DNA of 64,000 bases from contig JACYXH010000506.1 in the NCBI GenBank assembly GCA_026745465.1, forward strand, positions 62,001 through 126,000. The letters are read 5' to 3'. Position 1 is the stretch's first letter, and the number at the start of each line of letters is the position of its first letter. The position numbers and the translations under genes are program-made. The stretch is from Lota lota (taxonomy: Eukaryota; Chordata; Actinopteri; Gadiformes; Lotidae). The notes under the pieces are model-generated. The model saw only the letters and a program-made list of their open reading frames with translations, ran no database searches and was not told the DNA's origin. Shown here piece by piece: positions 1 through 10,515 of the stretch.

Positions 1-540
1 CTTGATGTCGATATAAGCATTGTAGTGTTCGGCATGGTTACGCCACACCTTCTTTCAAAGTTAATGGCTCCTGGGGGCCTTATGCCTTATTGCACAGACT
101 TTTACCAAGACATATTATAGATATTGGTCAAAGATCATGTGTGCCAAAGGATTTCTGTGCTCAAAAACGTAGGACCCCTACTGATTTTAATGTTTTTCAC
201 AAACTTCAAAATGGCGAAAAATCCATCATGGCGAATGTCATAGGTTCTTGAGGCACATTGTTCAGCATGTGAAGAAGCATATATGAGCAAAGGTCCATGA
301 CTGTAGGTCAAAGTCAGGAGATATGCTTGTTCAATGTTTGCATTTTCAGACGATTGAAATTGGGCCAATCAGTGCAATGTTCACACAGATCTTGTTCTCC
401 TCCTCTACAGCTGTACCAAGTTTTATCAAAACTTATCAATTTTGGCTGTGTAAGTCAAACGCTGTTTATAATAATAATAATATCAGCAATAACAAATATG
501 TCTTATTTTGTAATACATAATTACAGATGTCCTGTTATAT
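1..540. other. Non-coding flank, no gene seen
   Basis: AT-rich sequence with only short, low-quality open frames. I see no splice-bounded exon, repeat array or RNA gene before the first tRNA-like copy at 541. Confidence 0.5.
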
Positions 541-617
541 AGTGTTGATGAGCTGTCCAAGGTGCTGGATTTAGGCTCCGGTTCGAGGAAGCGCTGTTTC
601 AAATCCCTCCAATGCCA
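541..617 (+). pseudogene. Decayed tRNA-Leu(TAG)-like copy
   Basis: Shares the anticodon-arm core (GCTGGATTTAGGCTCC) and a T-arm-like TTTCAAATCC with the intact tRNA-Leu at 677. The acceptor and D-arm are degraded. It lies directly upstream of the intact gene, and the same arrangement recurs at 1777. Confidence 0.6.
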
Positions 618-676
618 GTCAACCCTTTGCATTGAAGCATCATTTTGAAATGCCACAATGAAGATCTGTTCTTTAT

Positions 677-758
677 GGTAGTGTGGCCGAGCGGTCCAAG
701 GCGCTGGATTTAGGCTCCAGTCTCTCAGGAGGCGTGGGTTCAAATCCCACCACTGCCA
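677..758 (+). tRNA. tRNA-Leu (anticodon TAG)
   Basis: An 82-nt type II tRNA with a GGTAGTG/CACTGCC acceptor stem, an A-box (TGGCCGAGCGG), an anticodon loop containing TAG between GCTGG and CCAGT, a long variable arm, and a T-arm GTGGG-TTCAAAT-CCCAC. All stems close. It closely resembles vertebrate cytosolic tRNA-Leu-TAG and should be transcribed by Pol III from its internal A and B boxes. It is the intact member of a locally duplicated tRNA cluster. Confidence 0.92.
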
Positions 759-1162
759 GTCAATACTATGCATTCAAGGATAATTTTGAAAGGCTTTTCT
801 CAAAAGGTAATACTGTGGACTGACACTGTCATGCTCAAATGCTTAGAATCCCCTCAAAAAACTACACATTTCCTTGAAGACATAGACAAGGTGCAATTTT
901 GTTTATCTTTCATTCCAACAAACCCAATTGGTACTTATTTCTGCAAAGGGAAAGAAACGCTACATCATAAGCAGTACTCGAAGTTGAACAGGTGACTTAA
1001 GTGAATGTGCTTATCAGGCATTTGAGTGTACTTTGTGATCACTGAGATGCATGTGAAGTGTTTCAGAAGCATGACATTGTAAAATGTAACTATCTGTTGA
1101 CCTGTAGAGAGATTATGTACCCAAGGCCTATAGGTGTGGTTGAAGAAATCACCATCTACAAG

Positions 1163-1232
1163 GCCACAGCAGGATATTAACTCAAGTCACTGGATTCAAA
1201 GTTCAGAGTGCTGTCTGTTACATCATGGAACC
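1163..1232 (-). pseudogene. Decayed tRNA-Gln(TTG)-like copy
   Basis: The minus strand begins GGTTCCATGATG and keeps an anticodon arm with TTTGAATCCAG, like the intact tRNA-Gln at 2323-2394. Substitutions disrupt the D-arm, T-arm and 3' acceptor side. It is the paralogue in the first half of the duplicated tRNA block. Confidence 0.6.
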
Positions 1233-1521
1233 TTCATAGAGAGTTCCTTACTGATTTTTTTATAGAACATTGTTCAAAGTGGGAAATAGACATAGTCTAT
1301 ATTACATTTTAGCAAACACCTGTACTTTGGTATTGGCCTGAACATTTATCCCAATATGTTTAATTTAACAATGAAAGTAGGTTTGTAGGTTGATGGCAAC
1401 TAAGACCAATGACAAAAACGTTCACTAGACTGCCAAGCAATATACAATATTTTCAATGGCAATCCTGAAAGCATTCAATAAACACTTGGTCAATCCTGGG
1501 CGAACGTACGTAACATTTAGC

Positions 1522-1595
1522 AGGGTACGCTCCGGGATTTGAACCCGGGACCTCTCGCACCCGAAGCGAGAATCATACTCCTAGACCAACGAGCC
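1522..1595 (-). pseudogene. tRNA-Pro(CGG)-like gene with damaged acceptor stem
   Basis: The minus strand reads GGCTCGTTGGTCTAGGAGTA, then the anticodon arm TCTCGCTTCGGGTGCGAGA (anticodon CGG), then a perfect T-arm CCGGG-TTCAAAT-CCCGG. The 3' acceptor side reads AGCGTACC instead of the ACGAGCC needed to pair with GGCTCGT, so at least two acceptor pairs mismatch. The body is essentially a vertebrate tRNA-Pro, but the acceptor damage makes function doubtful. Confidence 0.7.
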
Positions 1596-1776
1596 ACAAT
1601 TCACTAGACTGATTTGTAATTTTCTTAAATTGGTCAAATGATAAGAAATTAAGCAACCCCTTAAAAATAATTGTATAGTTCCAACTTGCCACCAACTTCA
1701 AATATTCTTTCTTCATTCGGACTGCAATTACGTCTTATTTTGTAATGCAAGAATAATTACAGATGTCCTGTTATAT

Positions 1777-1853
1777 AGTGTTGATGAGCGGTCCAAGGTG
1801 CTGGATTTAGGCTCCGGTTCGAGGAAGCGCTGTTTCAAATCCCTCCAATGCCA
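1777..1853 (+). pseudogene. Decayed tRNA-Leu-like copy (second)
   Basis: Nearly identical to the degraded copy at 541-617, including flanking bases (GATGTCCTGTTATATAGTG upstream; TCAACCCTTTGCATTGAAGC downstream). This shows the whole neighbourhood was duplicated. Confidence 0.6.
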
Positions 1854-1912
1854 GTCAACCCTTTGCATTGAAGCATCATTTTGAAATGCCATAATGAAGG
1901 TCCACACTTTGT

Positions 1913-1992
1913 GGTAGTGTGGCCGAGCGGTCCAAGGCGCTGGATTTAGGCTCCAGTATCTTAGGAGGCGTGTTCAAATCCCACCACTGCCA
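1913..1992 (+). pseudogene. tRNA-Leu(TAG) copy with 2-nt deletion in the T-stem
   Basis: Matches the intact tRNA-Leu at 677-758 through the anticodon arm. It reads GGCGTGTTCAAATCC where the intact gene has GGCGTGGGTTCAAATCC, a two-base loss that breaks the 5' side of the T-stem. It is probably non-functional. The internal promoter boxes remain, so transcription is possible. Confidence 0.75.
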
Positions 1993-2322
1993 GGATTCAA
2001 GGATTGTTTTGAAAGGCATTTTTCAAAAGTAAATACTTTGGACTGACACTGTCATGTTGAAATGATTAGAATCCCCTAAAAAAAACTACATTTCCTTGAA
2101 GACATAGACATGGTGCAATTTGGTTTATATTTCATTCCAACAATTAGCTTTAGCTTCTCAGGCATTTGAGTGTACATTGCGATCAGTAAGATGACTGTAT
2201 TTTTGAGTAGCGTAACATTGAAAAGTGTAATCATCTAGTACATGCAATGAAAACATTCAGAGAGACAACGTAGTAGATGGCTACTCTGAATATAGGTGGG
2301 CTAGGAAGAGGTAACATCTACA

Positions 2323-2394
2323 CGGCTCCACCAAGACTTGAACTCGGATCACTGGATTCAAAGTCCAGAGTGCTGACCATTACACCATGGAACC
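2323..2394 (-). tRNA. tRNA-Gln (anticodon TTG)
   Basis: On the minus strand the gene starts GGTTCCATGGTGTAATGG. It has an anticodon arm CTGGACTTTGAATCCAG (anticodon TTG), a T-arm CCGAG-TTCAAGT-CTTGG with one G-U pair, and an acceptor GGTTCCA/TGGAGCC with one G-U pair. All stems close, and the sequence matches the usual vertebrate tRNA-Gln. Confidence 0.88.
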
Positions 2395-2663
2395 TTCTTG
2401 GTCAGTTTTATGAATATATCTGAAAATCGCATAGTCTATATTTTATTTCAACAATGAGCTGTCCTTTTGTATTTGCCAGAAGGTATATCCCAATACGTTT
2501 TATTTTAAAATGAAAGTAGGCTGATGGGAACCAAGACCAATGACAAAAAAGTGTAATGTTAAAGTCCCAACTTTGCAACCAAGTTCAAATAGTCTTTCTT
2601 CATTCGGAGTGCAATAAAGCCTTATTTTGTAATACAAGAATAATTACAGATGTCCTGTGATAT

Positions 2664-2742
2664 GGTGTTTGCGGAGCTGTCCAAAGTGGTTGGATTTAGT
2701 GTCCAGTTCGAGGAGGAGTTGGTTTAAATCCCTCCAATGCCA
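2664..2742 (+). pseudogene. Decayed tRNA-Leu-like copy (third)
   Basis: A further diverged copy of the 541/1777 type. It has a TTGGATTTAG anticodon-like core, a TTTAAATCCC T-arm remnant, and the same downstream TCAACCCTTTGCATTGAA. There is no intact partner tRNA after it. Confidence 0.5.
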
Positions 2743-3356
2743 GTCAACCCTTTGCATTGAACCTTCATTTTGAAATGCCACAATGAAGGTGTGATATCAT
2801 CTCAACGGCAGAGAAACGGAGGAAGGGAGCAGAGAGGAAGGGGGCATTTTTGTTTATGTTAATTTTCTAAATCGACAACAGCTTTTCCCTCTCTTTCACA
2901 ACGATCAAATCTTGCCTACAGCATCTTTTTAAGGAACAAAGGAGCATCCCAACATCAGTACTGGGGTAACGTTAATGGTTGTTAACTTCAACTCTGACAA
3001 CCATTTATCCAGATTAGTTGTCCTGAGCTTTCCTACTTTAAGTTTGTTGCCAACAATGGCTTTTTGTCATACTGATGTTTTTGTGTGCGTCCAAGGCCTG
3101 TTTTGCAGTGGAAAGCCGCCTTTGGGCTGGGTTTGCTTGAGATGAGCTGCACTGGGCAATGTACAGATGCTACGTAGGAGGATGTCACCGCGTTAGTCAG
3201 TCAATATTTCCATTTATCTTGCAGTCACTTGTTTTTTCCCCCAAATGTAACTTTCTGCAGCTTTGCGGCATCAGCCCAAAGTCAGTTTGTCGTCGCCTTG
3301 TGCGTCCTCTGCCTGTCGAGTCTCTGAAGTGCTCCTGGTTGTGTGTTTGGGTGCAG
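2743..3356. other. Intergenic or intronic, nothing recognised
   Basis: Low-information sequence upstream of the first candidate coding exon. No repeat array, RNA gene or supported exon is visible. Confidence 0.4.
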
Positions 3357-5046
3357 GGCCAGGGCGTGCTCTCTGACAAGCTGCGGAGCTTCAGCACGCA
3401 GGACCCGACCATGGTCAATGCAGAGGACGACACGGGGCCTGCCCGCACGAGACGGGACCCCATGGGGACGTGAGCTCGGGGGCCAGAATGCTCACACACA
3501 CTCACTCACTCACACACTCGCTCTTTCACTCACTCACTCACTCTTTCACTCACTCTTTCACTCACTCTTTCACTCACTCACTCTTTCACTCACTCGCTCA
3601 CACACACACTCGCTCACTCACACTCGCTCACTCACTCACACTCACTCACTCACACACTCGCTCACTCACACTCACTCGCTCTTTCACTCACTCACACTCA
3701 CTCACTCACACTCACACGCTCGCTCGCTCACTCACTCACTCATTCACTCACACTCACTCACTCACACGCTCGCTCGCTCACTCACTCACTCACTCACAGG
3801 GGGTGCAGAACAGGGACCGCATGAGTAATGTGTGAAGCCCACAGAGAGCACAGCCAGTACTCGGTCACCAGAGCTGGGAATTTACATTCAGAACAAGTGA
3901 GCGAGAGGAGAGAGCGATTGAGACCCGGTGCCAAGTGTCTCCGCCAGGGGTGAGTAAATGACCTGTCCGTTTATCCATCTGAGTATACCTTGGCTCGCAA
4001 ATCAGACTTTAGATCGATGGTGCAAAGTCTGATCGCAGGCGGCGCTCGAATATGGGCGAACGAGGCATTTCGTATTTCTTTGTTTCATGCTTGTTTCGAT
4101 CAATCGCGTCGCTGGAGGCAGGGTTCTGTAAGCGTGTGATTGGCCGACACAAATCCCCTTCTGAAGGCTTCATGGACTCTCTTTGAATGAGTTTCTTCGG
4201 TAGAATATCTCCAGAACGAAACAGGAAGGCGTAACTCCATGAGGTGGAGTTACGCCTTCCTAGTTCAAAGTTTGTTTCTGGCCCAGGCTTTGTGCCGTCC
4301 CCCGTAGACTTAAGATTAATTTGAACTCTGAACTCTCCAGAACGAAACAGGAAGGCGTAGCGTTATTTATTTGTGCCGTAGCCTCTTGTTGTCGTTGTCA
4401 TCTCATCCAAGCGTCTCGGCTCTTCCTTTCTCTCACCCAACGTGACGCACTCGCTGACTACATTAAGCCGTGTTAAACGTTGCGAACACACCTTTAACGG
4501 CCACTAGCTGGCTCATGAACCAGGTATCGTTTTCTCGGCTTTCCCAAGCGTACACAACTGCCACCATGTCGTCATGAGAGGTGAGATCTGGTCATATCCT
4601 GGACGGGTGGATGGCTTCTGCATAGCCTGTGGTCTGTGCTGAGGGAACACTGTCTGATGGCGAGGCTTTCATGTAGAAGGATTGCGTTGAGCGTAGTCCT
4701 AACGTTGTTGTAACATCGGCGGTTAGTTACGTGGCGTTGCTGTTTGGTCACTGCTCCAGGACCCCGACACTTTAGCAGCACCAAGTCACCCTAGAGAAGG
4801 TCTTGGTGGGCGGTGTGGGATTCGCCCTGACACTCTGACCACTGTTTTGTTTCCCCAGATTGCAGGTAGTTCCAAAGGAGATTTTAATATTGAAATATTG
4901 TCCTGGGGTCAGTTCTAGGCCTGGCTTCGCTGTGGGCATGGTTATCTGGGGACTGGGAGTCATTTAAAGCATGATTATCATTCTTTTTTTCTTTCAGAGT
5001 GACACAATTTTGAACCACGAGAGCAAGACAGCCATATCATCTCAGG
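3357..5046 (+). CDS. Two candidate upstream exons, possibly haspin N-terminus
   Basis: Two splice-bounded open segments lie on the strand of the haspin exons. The first, 3357-3469, follows GGGTGCAG and ends before GTGAGC; it is acidic and Ser/Thr-rich. The second, 4998-5046, follows a pyrimidine tract ending CTTTCAG and ends before GTAAATG. Haspin N-termini are long, disordered and poorly conserved, so membership rests on position and strand only. An ACTC-type microsatellite (3491-3797) lies in the putative intron between them. Confidence 0.3.
3491..3797. repeat. (CACT/CACA)n microsatellite
   Basis: About 300 bp of CACTCACT and CACACACT units with interspersed CTTT and CGCT variants. The open frames across it are artefacts of the repeat. 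Confidence 0.95.
4223..4261. repeat. 17-bp perfect inverted repeat (hairpin)
   Basis: AGGAAGGCGTAACTCCA (4223-4239) and its exact reverse complement (4245-4261) are separated by 5 nt. The left arm and its flank (CCAGAACGAAACAGGAAGGCG) recur as a direct copy near 4336-4358. Confidence 0.85.
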
Positions 5047-5284
5047 GTAAATGATTTTACAGTGTGTAAATAGTAACCAACTGTACAAATAAGCTTGCTT
5101 TGCCTTTGTTCTGTCCTTTCTTTTTCTTTTTGAAACGCGTCCATCTGTTTTTCGTCATTGTGTTGATCTGAACCGTGACAAGCCCTTCTGCGATGTATTT
5201 TACCAGGCGTCAACAGCGTTGTGGACGAGAACCTCCGCTGCTTGTCCCCATGGTGGTGCAGTCCGCTCGCTTTGTGTCTTCGTT

Positions 5285-5818
5285 TTATCCACCGCCCCGC
5301 CCTGCGGTCCACCACCCTGTGGTCCCCCACCCTGTGGTCCACCACCCTGCATGCAGTCCTCCACCCTGCAGTCCTCCACCCTGCCATGCAGTCCTCCACC
5401 CTGCAGTCCTCCACCCTGCCATGCAGTCCTCCACCCTGCAGTCCTCCACCCTGCCATGCGGTCCACCACCCTGCCATGCGGGATGCCATGTGGTCCACCA
5501 CCCTGCCATGGGGTCCACCACCCTGCCATGCGGTCCACCACCCTGCCATGGGGTCCACCACCCTGCCAGGTGGTCCACCACCCTGTGGTCCACCACCCTG
5601 CCATGCGGTCCTCCACCCTGCCATGGGGTCCACCACCCTGCAGTCCCCACCCTGCCATGTGGTCCACCACCCTGCAGGTCCACCACCCTGCCATGGGGTC
5701 CACCACCCTGCCATGCGGTCCACCACCCTGCCCTGTGGTCCACCACCCTGCCATGCGGTCCTCCACCCTGCCATGCGGTCCACCACCATGCGGTCCACCA
5801 CCCTGCCATGCGGTCCAT
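5285..5818. repeat. GC-rich minisatellite (CCACCCTGCCATGCGGTC-type)
   Basis: About 530 bp of 15-19-bp units built from CCACCCTGCCATGCGGTC and shortened versions such as CCACCCTGCAGTCCT. Every frame stays open on both strands because the unit lacks stops. I treat it as a repeat, probably inside a haspin intron. Confidence 0.9.
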
Positions 5819-7260
5819 GCTGCTTTTCATTGTTTTTTAACGTGGTAAAGGGAGGACTTTCTTACAAGGGTTTTAATTCGCTGGCGTTTGCACTGAGGTA
5901 GGGAGAACGCCGCACACATTTCAACCTCTTCCGCTCTGTGGCGGAGAGTCATTTGTTGCTTTGACTTTGGTTGATCTTTTGTGACCCATTTTGAAATGTG
6001 TGTTGCTGATTTGAGTTTGTTTTTGTTGCTTTTAAATGCATTTGGAACAGTGTTGTGTAACAGGGGTTGAGCTTATTAAAGTGTGTTGTTTGTGCCGATT
6101 CTCATGCTAATAAAGTACACTCGTGCACTGGGATAACGGGAGCCAACGCTGTAATTTACGGTTAACAAAAGTCTTCTAATAAAGGAAAGGAGAGCTGTAA
6201 TTTTGCCGGTGATGTCTTCCGTTGAAAGCATTAGTGGTGCGTCGCTTGGCGATTACATCCGGACTTGAACGGTTATTTAGAATGAGAATGCACGTTGCAC
6301 CAGAGAAATGGTTCGGTAAATCCTGTAAACACAATCACTACACCTTTTTAAACCAAATAACATTCTGAAATGGGTTTGGCTGCAGCTATAGTGAGCCATT
6401 TCAAGTGTATTTACAGCATCCATTTGATGTCACAAGACTTTCTTTCCAAAACGATGTCTGCTATCCGTGGAAGTGGAATAAAGACTAAACACTAATATAC
6501 ACATCGGCAGAAACTGATGTTTGCATGTAAAATGTATTTGAGCGTCTAATCAAGTAAAATAACGTCAACCTGGAAATTAAAAACCAGAGCACCTCCTCTC
6601 AAAATAATTCAGATTAAACATATTTATCCATTTCAAAATCTGTTGTGTGACTGCTGTGGATATATGTATTGCATTGCTTGGTGAGCATGTAGAGTCTATG
6701 TTTGGAACCCGGTGTTTGGAACTTGTTTAGAGTTCAAGTGAAAGTACCACGAATGTAAGTCTGCCTACCAGAATAATGTTATATTTAACATGGGTGCATT
6801 TCATTATTTCAACACTTGGTGGCGCTGTCGTTTTAGGATAGAATGAGAAATGGACCCATGGCTTCGCATGAGCCTTTAATGTGGAATGTATAGGGCGAAG
6901 TTTTCCTCTAGTACCTGGATGCAGAGTTAGGTCTGTGTTCAGTTGGACAGATATTACTTGTATGAATCGTGTTGCATTTACTTTACAGTCAACCCGATTT
7001 ATTTCAAAGACTACGCTAGGATATTATGATTTTGTTTTCAAATTAGAAAAATAGGCCTAAACTATCCGTCGAAATAAAAAGTACTACATATACACAATGA
7101 ACGTTGACACTCGAATCAAAATTTACAGCTTTGTTATCATACATGTCTGGCTTATACAGTATTTTATATCTTTATTTTCTATTTACGCCTTTAATTCCAG
7201 CGCTTATTACGGTGGCCGGGAAGTGCAAAGCAACATTACAAAGAATGAAACACTTTTACA
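5819..7260. other. Intronic/intergenic, nothing recognised
   Basis: AT-rich, with no splice-bounded coding exon, RNA gene or array that I can support. Confidence 0.4.
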
Positions 7261-7261
7261 A

Positions 7262-7400
7262 AGCTCGAGACAAATGAACATTTTAGAAAACAAATGAACA
7301 TTTTATAAAACAAATTAACATTTTATAAAACAAATTAACATTTTATAAAACAAATGAACATTTTATAAAACAAATTAACATTTTATAAAACAAATTAACA
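7262..7400. repeat. 20-bp tandem repeat (ACAAATTAACATTTTATAAA)
   Basis: About seven head-to-tail copies of a 20-bp AT-rich unit with G/T and G/A variants. Confidence 0.9.
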
Positions 7401-7443
7401 TTATTATTTGGGGAGACATGTGTCACGTAGAGCAACAATTGTA

Positions 7444-7563
7444 AACGAAAAATAAATAAATAAATTTTAAAAATTGTATGTACGGGATTCGAACTCACAC
7501 CATTGTGGGAAAACAGTATTTCGGGGTGGGAGACTATTCCATTGAGCTACTATCGCCACATTG
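7444..7563 (-). mobile_element. tRNA-derived SINE fragment
   Basis: The minus strand has a tRNA-like head: an A-box-like GTAGCTCAATGG near 7540-7552 and a B-box GAGTTCGAATCCC near 7483-7495. It is followed on its 3' side by an (AATAAAT)n-type tail at 7449-7468. This order (tRNA head, short simple-repeat tail) is typical of short SINEs. No aminoacylatable tRNA fold is apparent. Confidence 0.55.
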
Positions 7564-7977
7564 AGTATGCCGTGGCAGTAGATATCATCACCAATCTTCT
7601 TCCTAAAACCAGGAGGCAGCCCGATCAACTTGTGACCACACTGTCCATGCACTTAAGACCATGTTGGTATTTGGCTCGTTTCTAATACAAAGAAGAGGCC
7701 TTTACAACCAGTTCATCAAAAGTGTAATGTTGTGCTTCCCTCCACTGCTCACAACCCAGCCAAAAACACTGTTATGCGCTCTTTCTCTATCATTTCTGTC
7801 GCCAGATGTGGCGCAGCGCACATTGATCGGGAATCAATGTGACGCAAGGCAGAATCACTCTGAGAGACACCAACTTTATTCAGATCAACAAAGCGTTTAT
7901 ACAGATTTTCCGACAACAACCGACGCATTTAGCTGAGAGTCGCCAGTTAACACGGTCACACGTTGAACCGTAACACC

Positions 7978-8057
7978 GGTCTTGTTTTTGTGAGTGATTT
8001 TTGGATGTTTGCTGTGCGTGATGCTGACGACGCCGTCCTTCCGTGCAGGACGGCGAG
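7978..8057 (+). repeat. 80-bp segment duplicated at 9875-9954
   Basis: Identical to 9875-9954 except for one G/A difference. It contains the splice acceptor CCTTCCGTGCAG and the first codons of the following candidate exon, so the second copy may be a displaced haspin exon start. Confidence 0.9.
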
Positions 8058-8123
8058 TCGCAAATCTGTTGCCTTTATCCTGAAATGATAAGAGATGTGG
8101 TCGCTGGTGTCTGTGTCTGCAGG

Positions 8124-9574
8124 AAGAAGACTGCCAGGCCGTCTTTAGACAGCAGCGAGAGCGATGTGGACTCCACGTCTGGCCCGAAGAGACGTAAGGT
8201 CACTGCGCAACGGAAGACAAAGCCGAGGTATGAGTGGCCGTCGGTCCGACCCAACAGTATTTCACCTGGGACACCCTGGAGCCCGATCAGCCCCTTTTCT
8301 CGGTCTCAATGCTGCCTGTCCCTTTTTTTTTTCTTGTTGTCTCCGTCTCCGTTGTCCCCGTCAGTGTTTGGGTTCCTTCAGCGGGCCGCTTCGTGACCCG
8401 TCGCAGGGCAGCCCCCCGCCGCGCTGGATGCGCTCAGCCCAGCTGCAGCTTTCTGAGCTCCTCGGGCGACTTTGTTCCGAGCCGAGCGTCCGGCGTGGCC
8501 CGTCGGGTCCTCCAGTCGCCCGGGCCGCAGGGCGCCCTCCGCGCTCCGCCGCGAAAACGCCTGAGCCGGGCTCGGGTGCTCACAGCGCCGCCGCCGCCGC
8601 CCTACACCAGCCCGAGGTTTCGCTGGTCGACGCCGCCGAGCACGTCCTCGGACCCTGTCCCAGGACGCCCCTCTTCTGCTCCACTCCGTTGGCCTCCCTG
8701 AGTATGCTCAGAGGGCTCCCGGTGCCGCGGGGGAGGGCCGGGGCCGCGGAGGGTCTAGGGCGGGGTCTTCTATCCACCCCGGTCAGGACCCTCGGCCTCA
8801 ACCTGTCCTCCATGATGGCCGAGCTCACTCCCAACACACACACCTGGAGCCGGCCGAAGGCAGCCCTCTCCTCCGTCCACCACAAGAAAAGAGGTGCCGT
8901 AGAGGTGTCCCCCCCCCCCCCCCTCCCTAGTCGTTGTCACGCCCGGGGGCCTCCCCTCGTCCAGAACTATTGTCTAGACATCACAGAAGGGTATTGGCCC
9001 CCTGTGTGTGGCTCACCCCTCTCCCCCTGGGGCCGCATGGCAGGGCGAGGCGGAGCTGTCGGACGCGGAGAAGGTGTACTCCGAGTGCGGCCAGAAGGGC
9101 CCGCTGTCCTGGGAAGAGGGCCTCCTCCCCCACCGCCTGGCCCGCAGCGTGAAGATCGGCGAGGGCACCTTCGGGGAGGTGTTCTCGACCACCAACGCCC
9201 TGGAGGACACCGTCACTATCAAGGTGTGTGTTCCGAAGGATTGCTGGAACAGAAAATGCTTTGTAGGAGTTCCTATGTCTGAAGGCAAGATGGGCGTTTC
9301 TTTGGATTTCAAAATGTGTACGATAGCGATCCAGCTATTTTGTTTCCATTGAAAGGTGCGTACTTAGTATCGGCATGTAAATCGATTTAGATTTGCGTGC
9401 TCTAGGTGTCGCTACACTACCAACAAGGATACGGTATGGCCCTTGAACCGTTCCAGCTTTCATGGCGTCATGGTTCTTGCCCTGCTAGATCATTCCAGTG
9501 GAAGGCAGCGAGACGGTGAACGGAGAGCAGCAGAAGACCTTTGGAGAAATCCTCCATGAGATCATCATCTCCAA
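8124..9574 (+). CDS. haspin: Haspin (histone H3 Thr3 kinase), 5' and N-lobe exons only
   Basis: Haspin phosphorylates histone H3 Thr3 in mitosis to recruit Aurora B. The exons I see are: 8124-8227 (basic, KRRK nuclear-localisation-like motif, Ser-rich); about 8408-8894 (GC-rich, disordered); 9044-9223 (phase 0, with EKVYSECGQKGPLSWEEGLL and then the glycine-rich loop KIGEGTFGEVF); and 9489-9574, after TGCTAG (VEGSETVNGEQQKTFGEIL, then HEIIIS). The last two match the kinase N-lobe of vertebrate haspins, including the NG..QKTF.EIL.EIIIS segment. The final exon ends at a good donor (AA|GTGAGG). The remaining catalytic exons (DIH-type loop, DYT motif) are not found downstream, so the gene is truncated here, a pseudogene, or broken by misassembly. 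Fish haspin has introns, unlike the mammalian intronless gene. Confidence 0.82.
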
Positions 9575-9699
9575 GTGAGGACCAGGGGAGCGTCACGCAC
9601 ACGCTAACGCTAGGGAAGCATCACGCATTATGGCGAAAGAGAATACACGCAAAAGAGAGCAAAGACCGAAGCCTTCTGTCCGAAGCTAGTGCTAGCTAT

Positions 9700-9800
9700 T
9701 CGGTATAGCTAGCATGTCTGTCTGTATGTCTGGATATTGGGATGTCTGTCTGTATGTCTGGATATTGGGATGTCTGTCTGTCTGTATGTCTGTCTGTCTG
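9700..9800. repeat. Short GTCTGTCTGTATGTCTGGATATTGG tandem repeat
   Basis: Two to three copies of a 30-bp TGTCTGTCTGTATGTCTGG-ATATTGGGA unit. Confidence 0.8.
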
Positions 9801-9874
9801 GAAAGTATATAACTGTATATGCCATATAGTTACAGGCATATTAATTTCCTTGCATTCGCATTAAGTTAGTTCAC

Positions 9875-10100
9875 GGTCTTGTTTTTGTGAGTGATTTTTG
9901 GATGTTTGCTGTGCGTGATGCTGACGACGCCATCCTTCCGTGCAGGACGGCGAGCGCGACTTGCGCTAGCCGCAAGGGCAGGCGACCTGCCGAAAGAAAG
10001 GCTACGGTGTGTCCGAAGGACAAGGAAAACATTTACGACCCGTCCCCTGCCGCGATCCTCCAGCTGAGCAGAGGAAGCTGTACACCAGGTGTGGATGGAG
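9875..10100 (+). pseudogene. Second partial copy of haspin-locus exon region
   Basis: Positions 9875-9954 duplicate 7978-8057 (79/80 identical), including the acceptor. The open segment then continues into different coding-like sequence (KDKENIYDPSPAAILQLS) up to about 10090, unlike the first copy. It may be a displaced haspin N-terminal exon or a decayed tandem duplicate. No kinase exon follows it. Confidence 0.45.
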
Positions 10101-10403
10101 GCTCGGAACAATTGCCTAGTTGGAGGGGTTCAGCCAATAACAATGCGGCCGTAACATCATCAACCCGATGACGTGGGCTTTTCTCTTGCTGTGCTTCCAA
10201 TTAGTTTCGACCGCTCATGTGAGTGGAGACGGGATCCGTCAGCGTGTAGCAGTAGTAAGCTGTAGGAAAAAAAGAGTGTCTTAAGGGTTTCAAATCAACA
10301 CCATGTAGACTGGCAGTTTGCATTGCATTTAAAACCGGTGTTCGGATACGATTCATCTGTAGAGCACTTCACTTTCCAAAACCCAATGCCAGTGTCATTC
10401 AAT

Positions 10404-10418
10404 TATATATATATAAAA

Positions 10419-10454
<36 letters not shown>

Positions 10455-10457
10455 CAT
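10404..10457. repeat. (TA)n microsatellite
   Basis: About 50 bp of almost pure TA repeats, with short AAAGA and GTA interruptions. Confidence 0.9.
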
Positions 10458-10515
10458 ACTTTATATTACTGATAATAATTCAGAGTTGTATTGTTGAACT
10501 TATTCTGATACTTAC

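Noticed and set aside
5037..5901. Several 180-254-codon frames on both strands
   Set aside because: All are shadows of the 15-19-bp minisatellite at 5285-5818.
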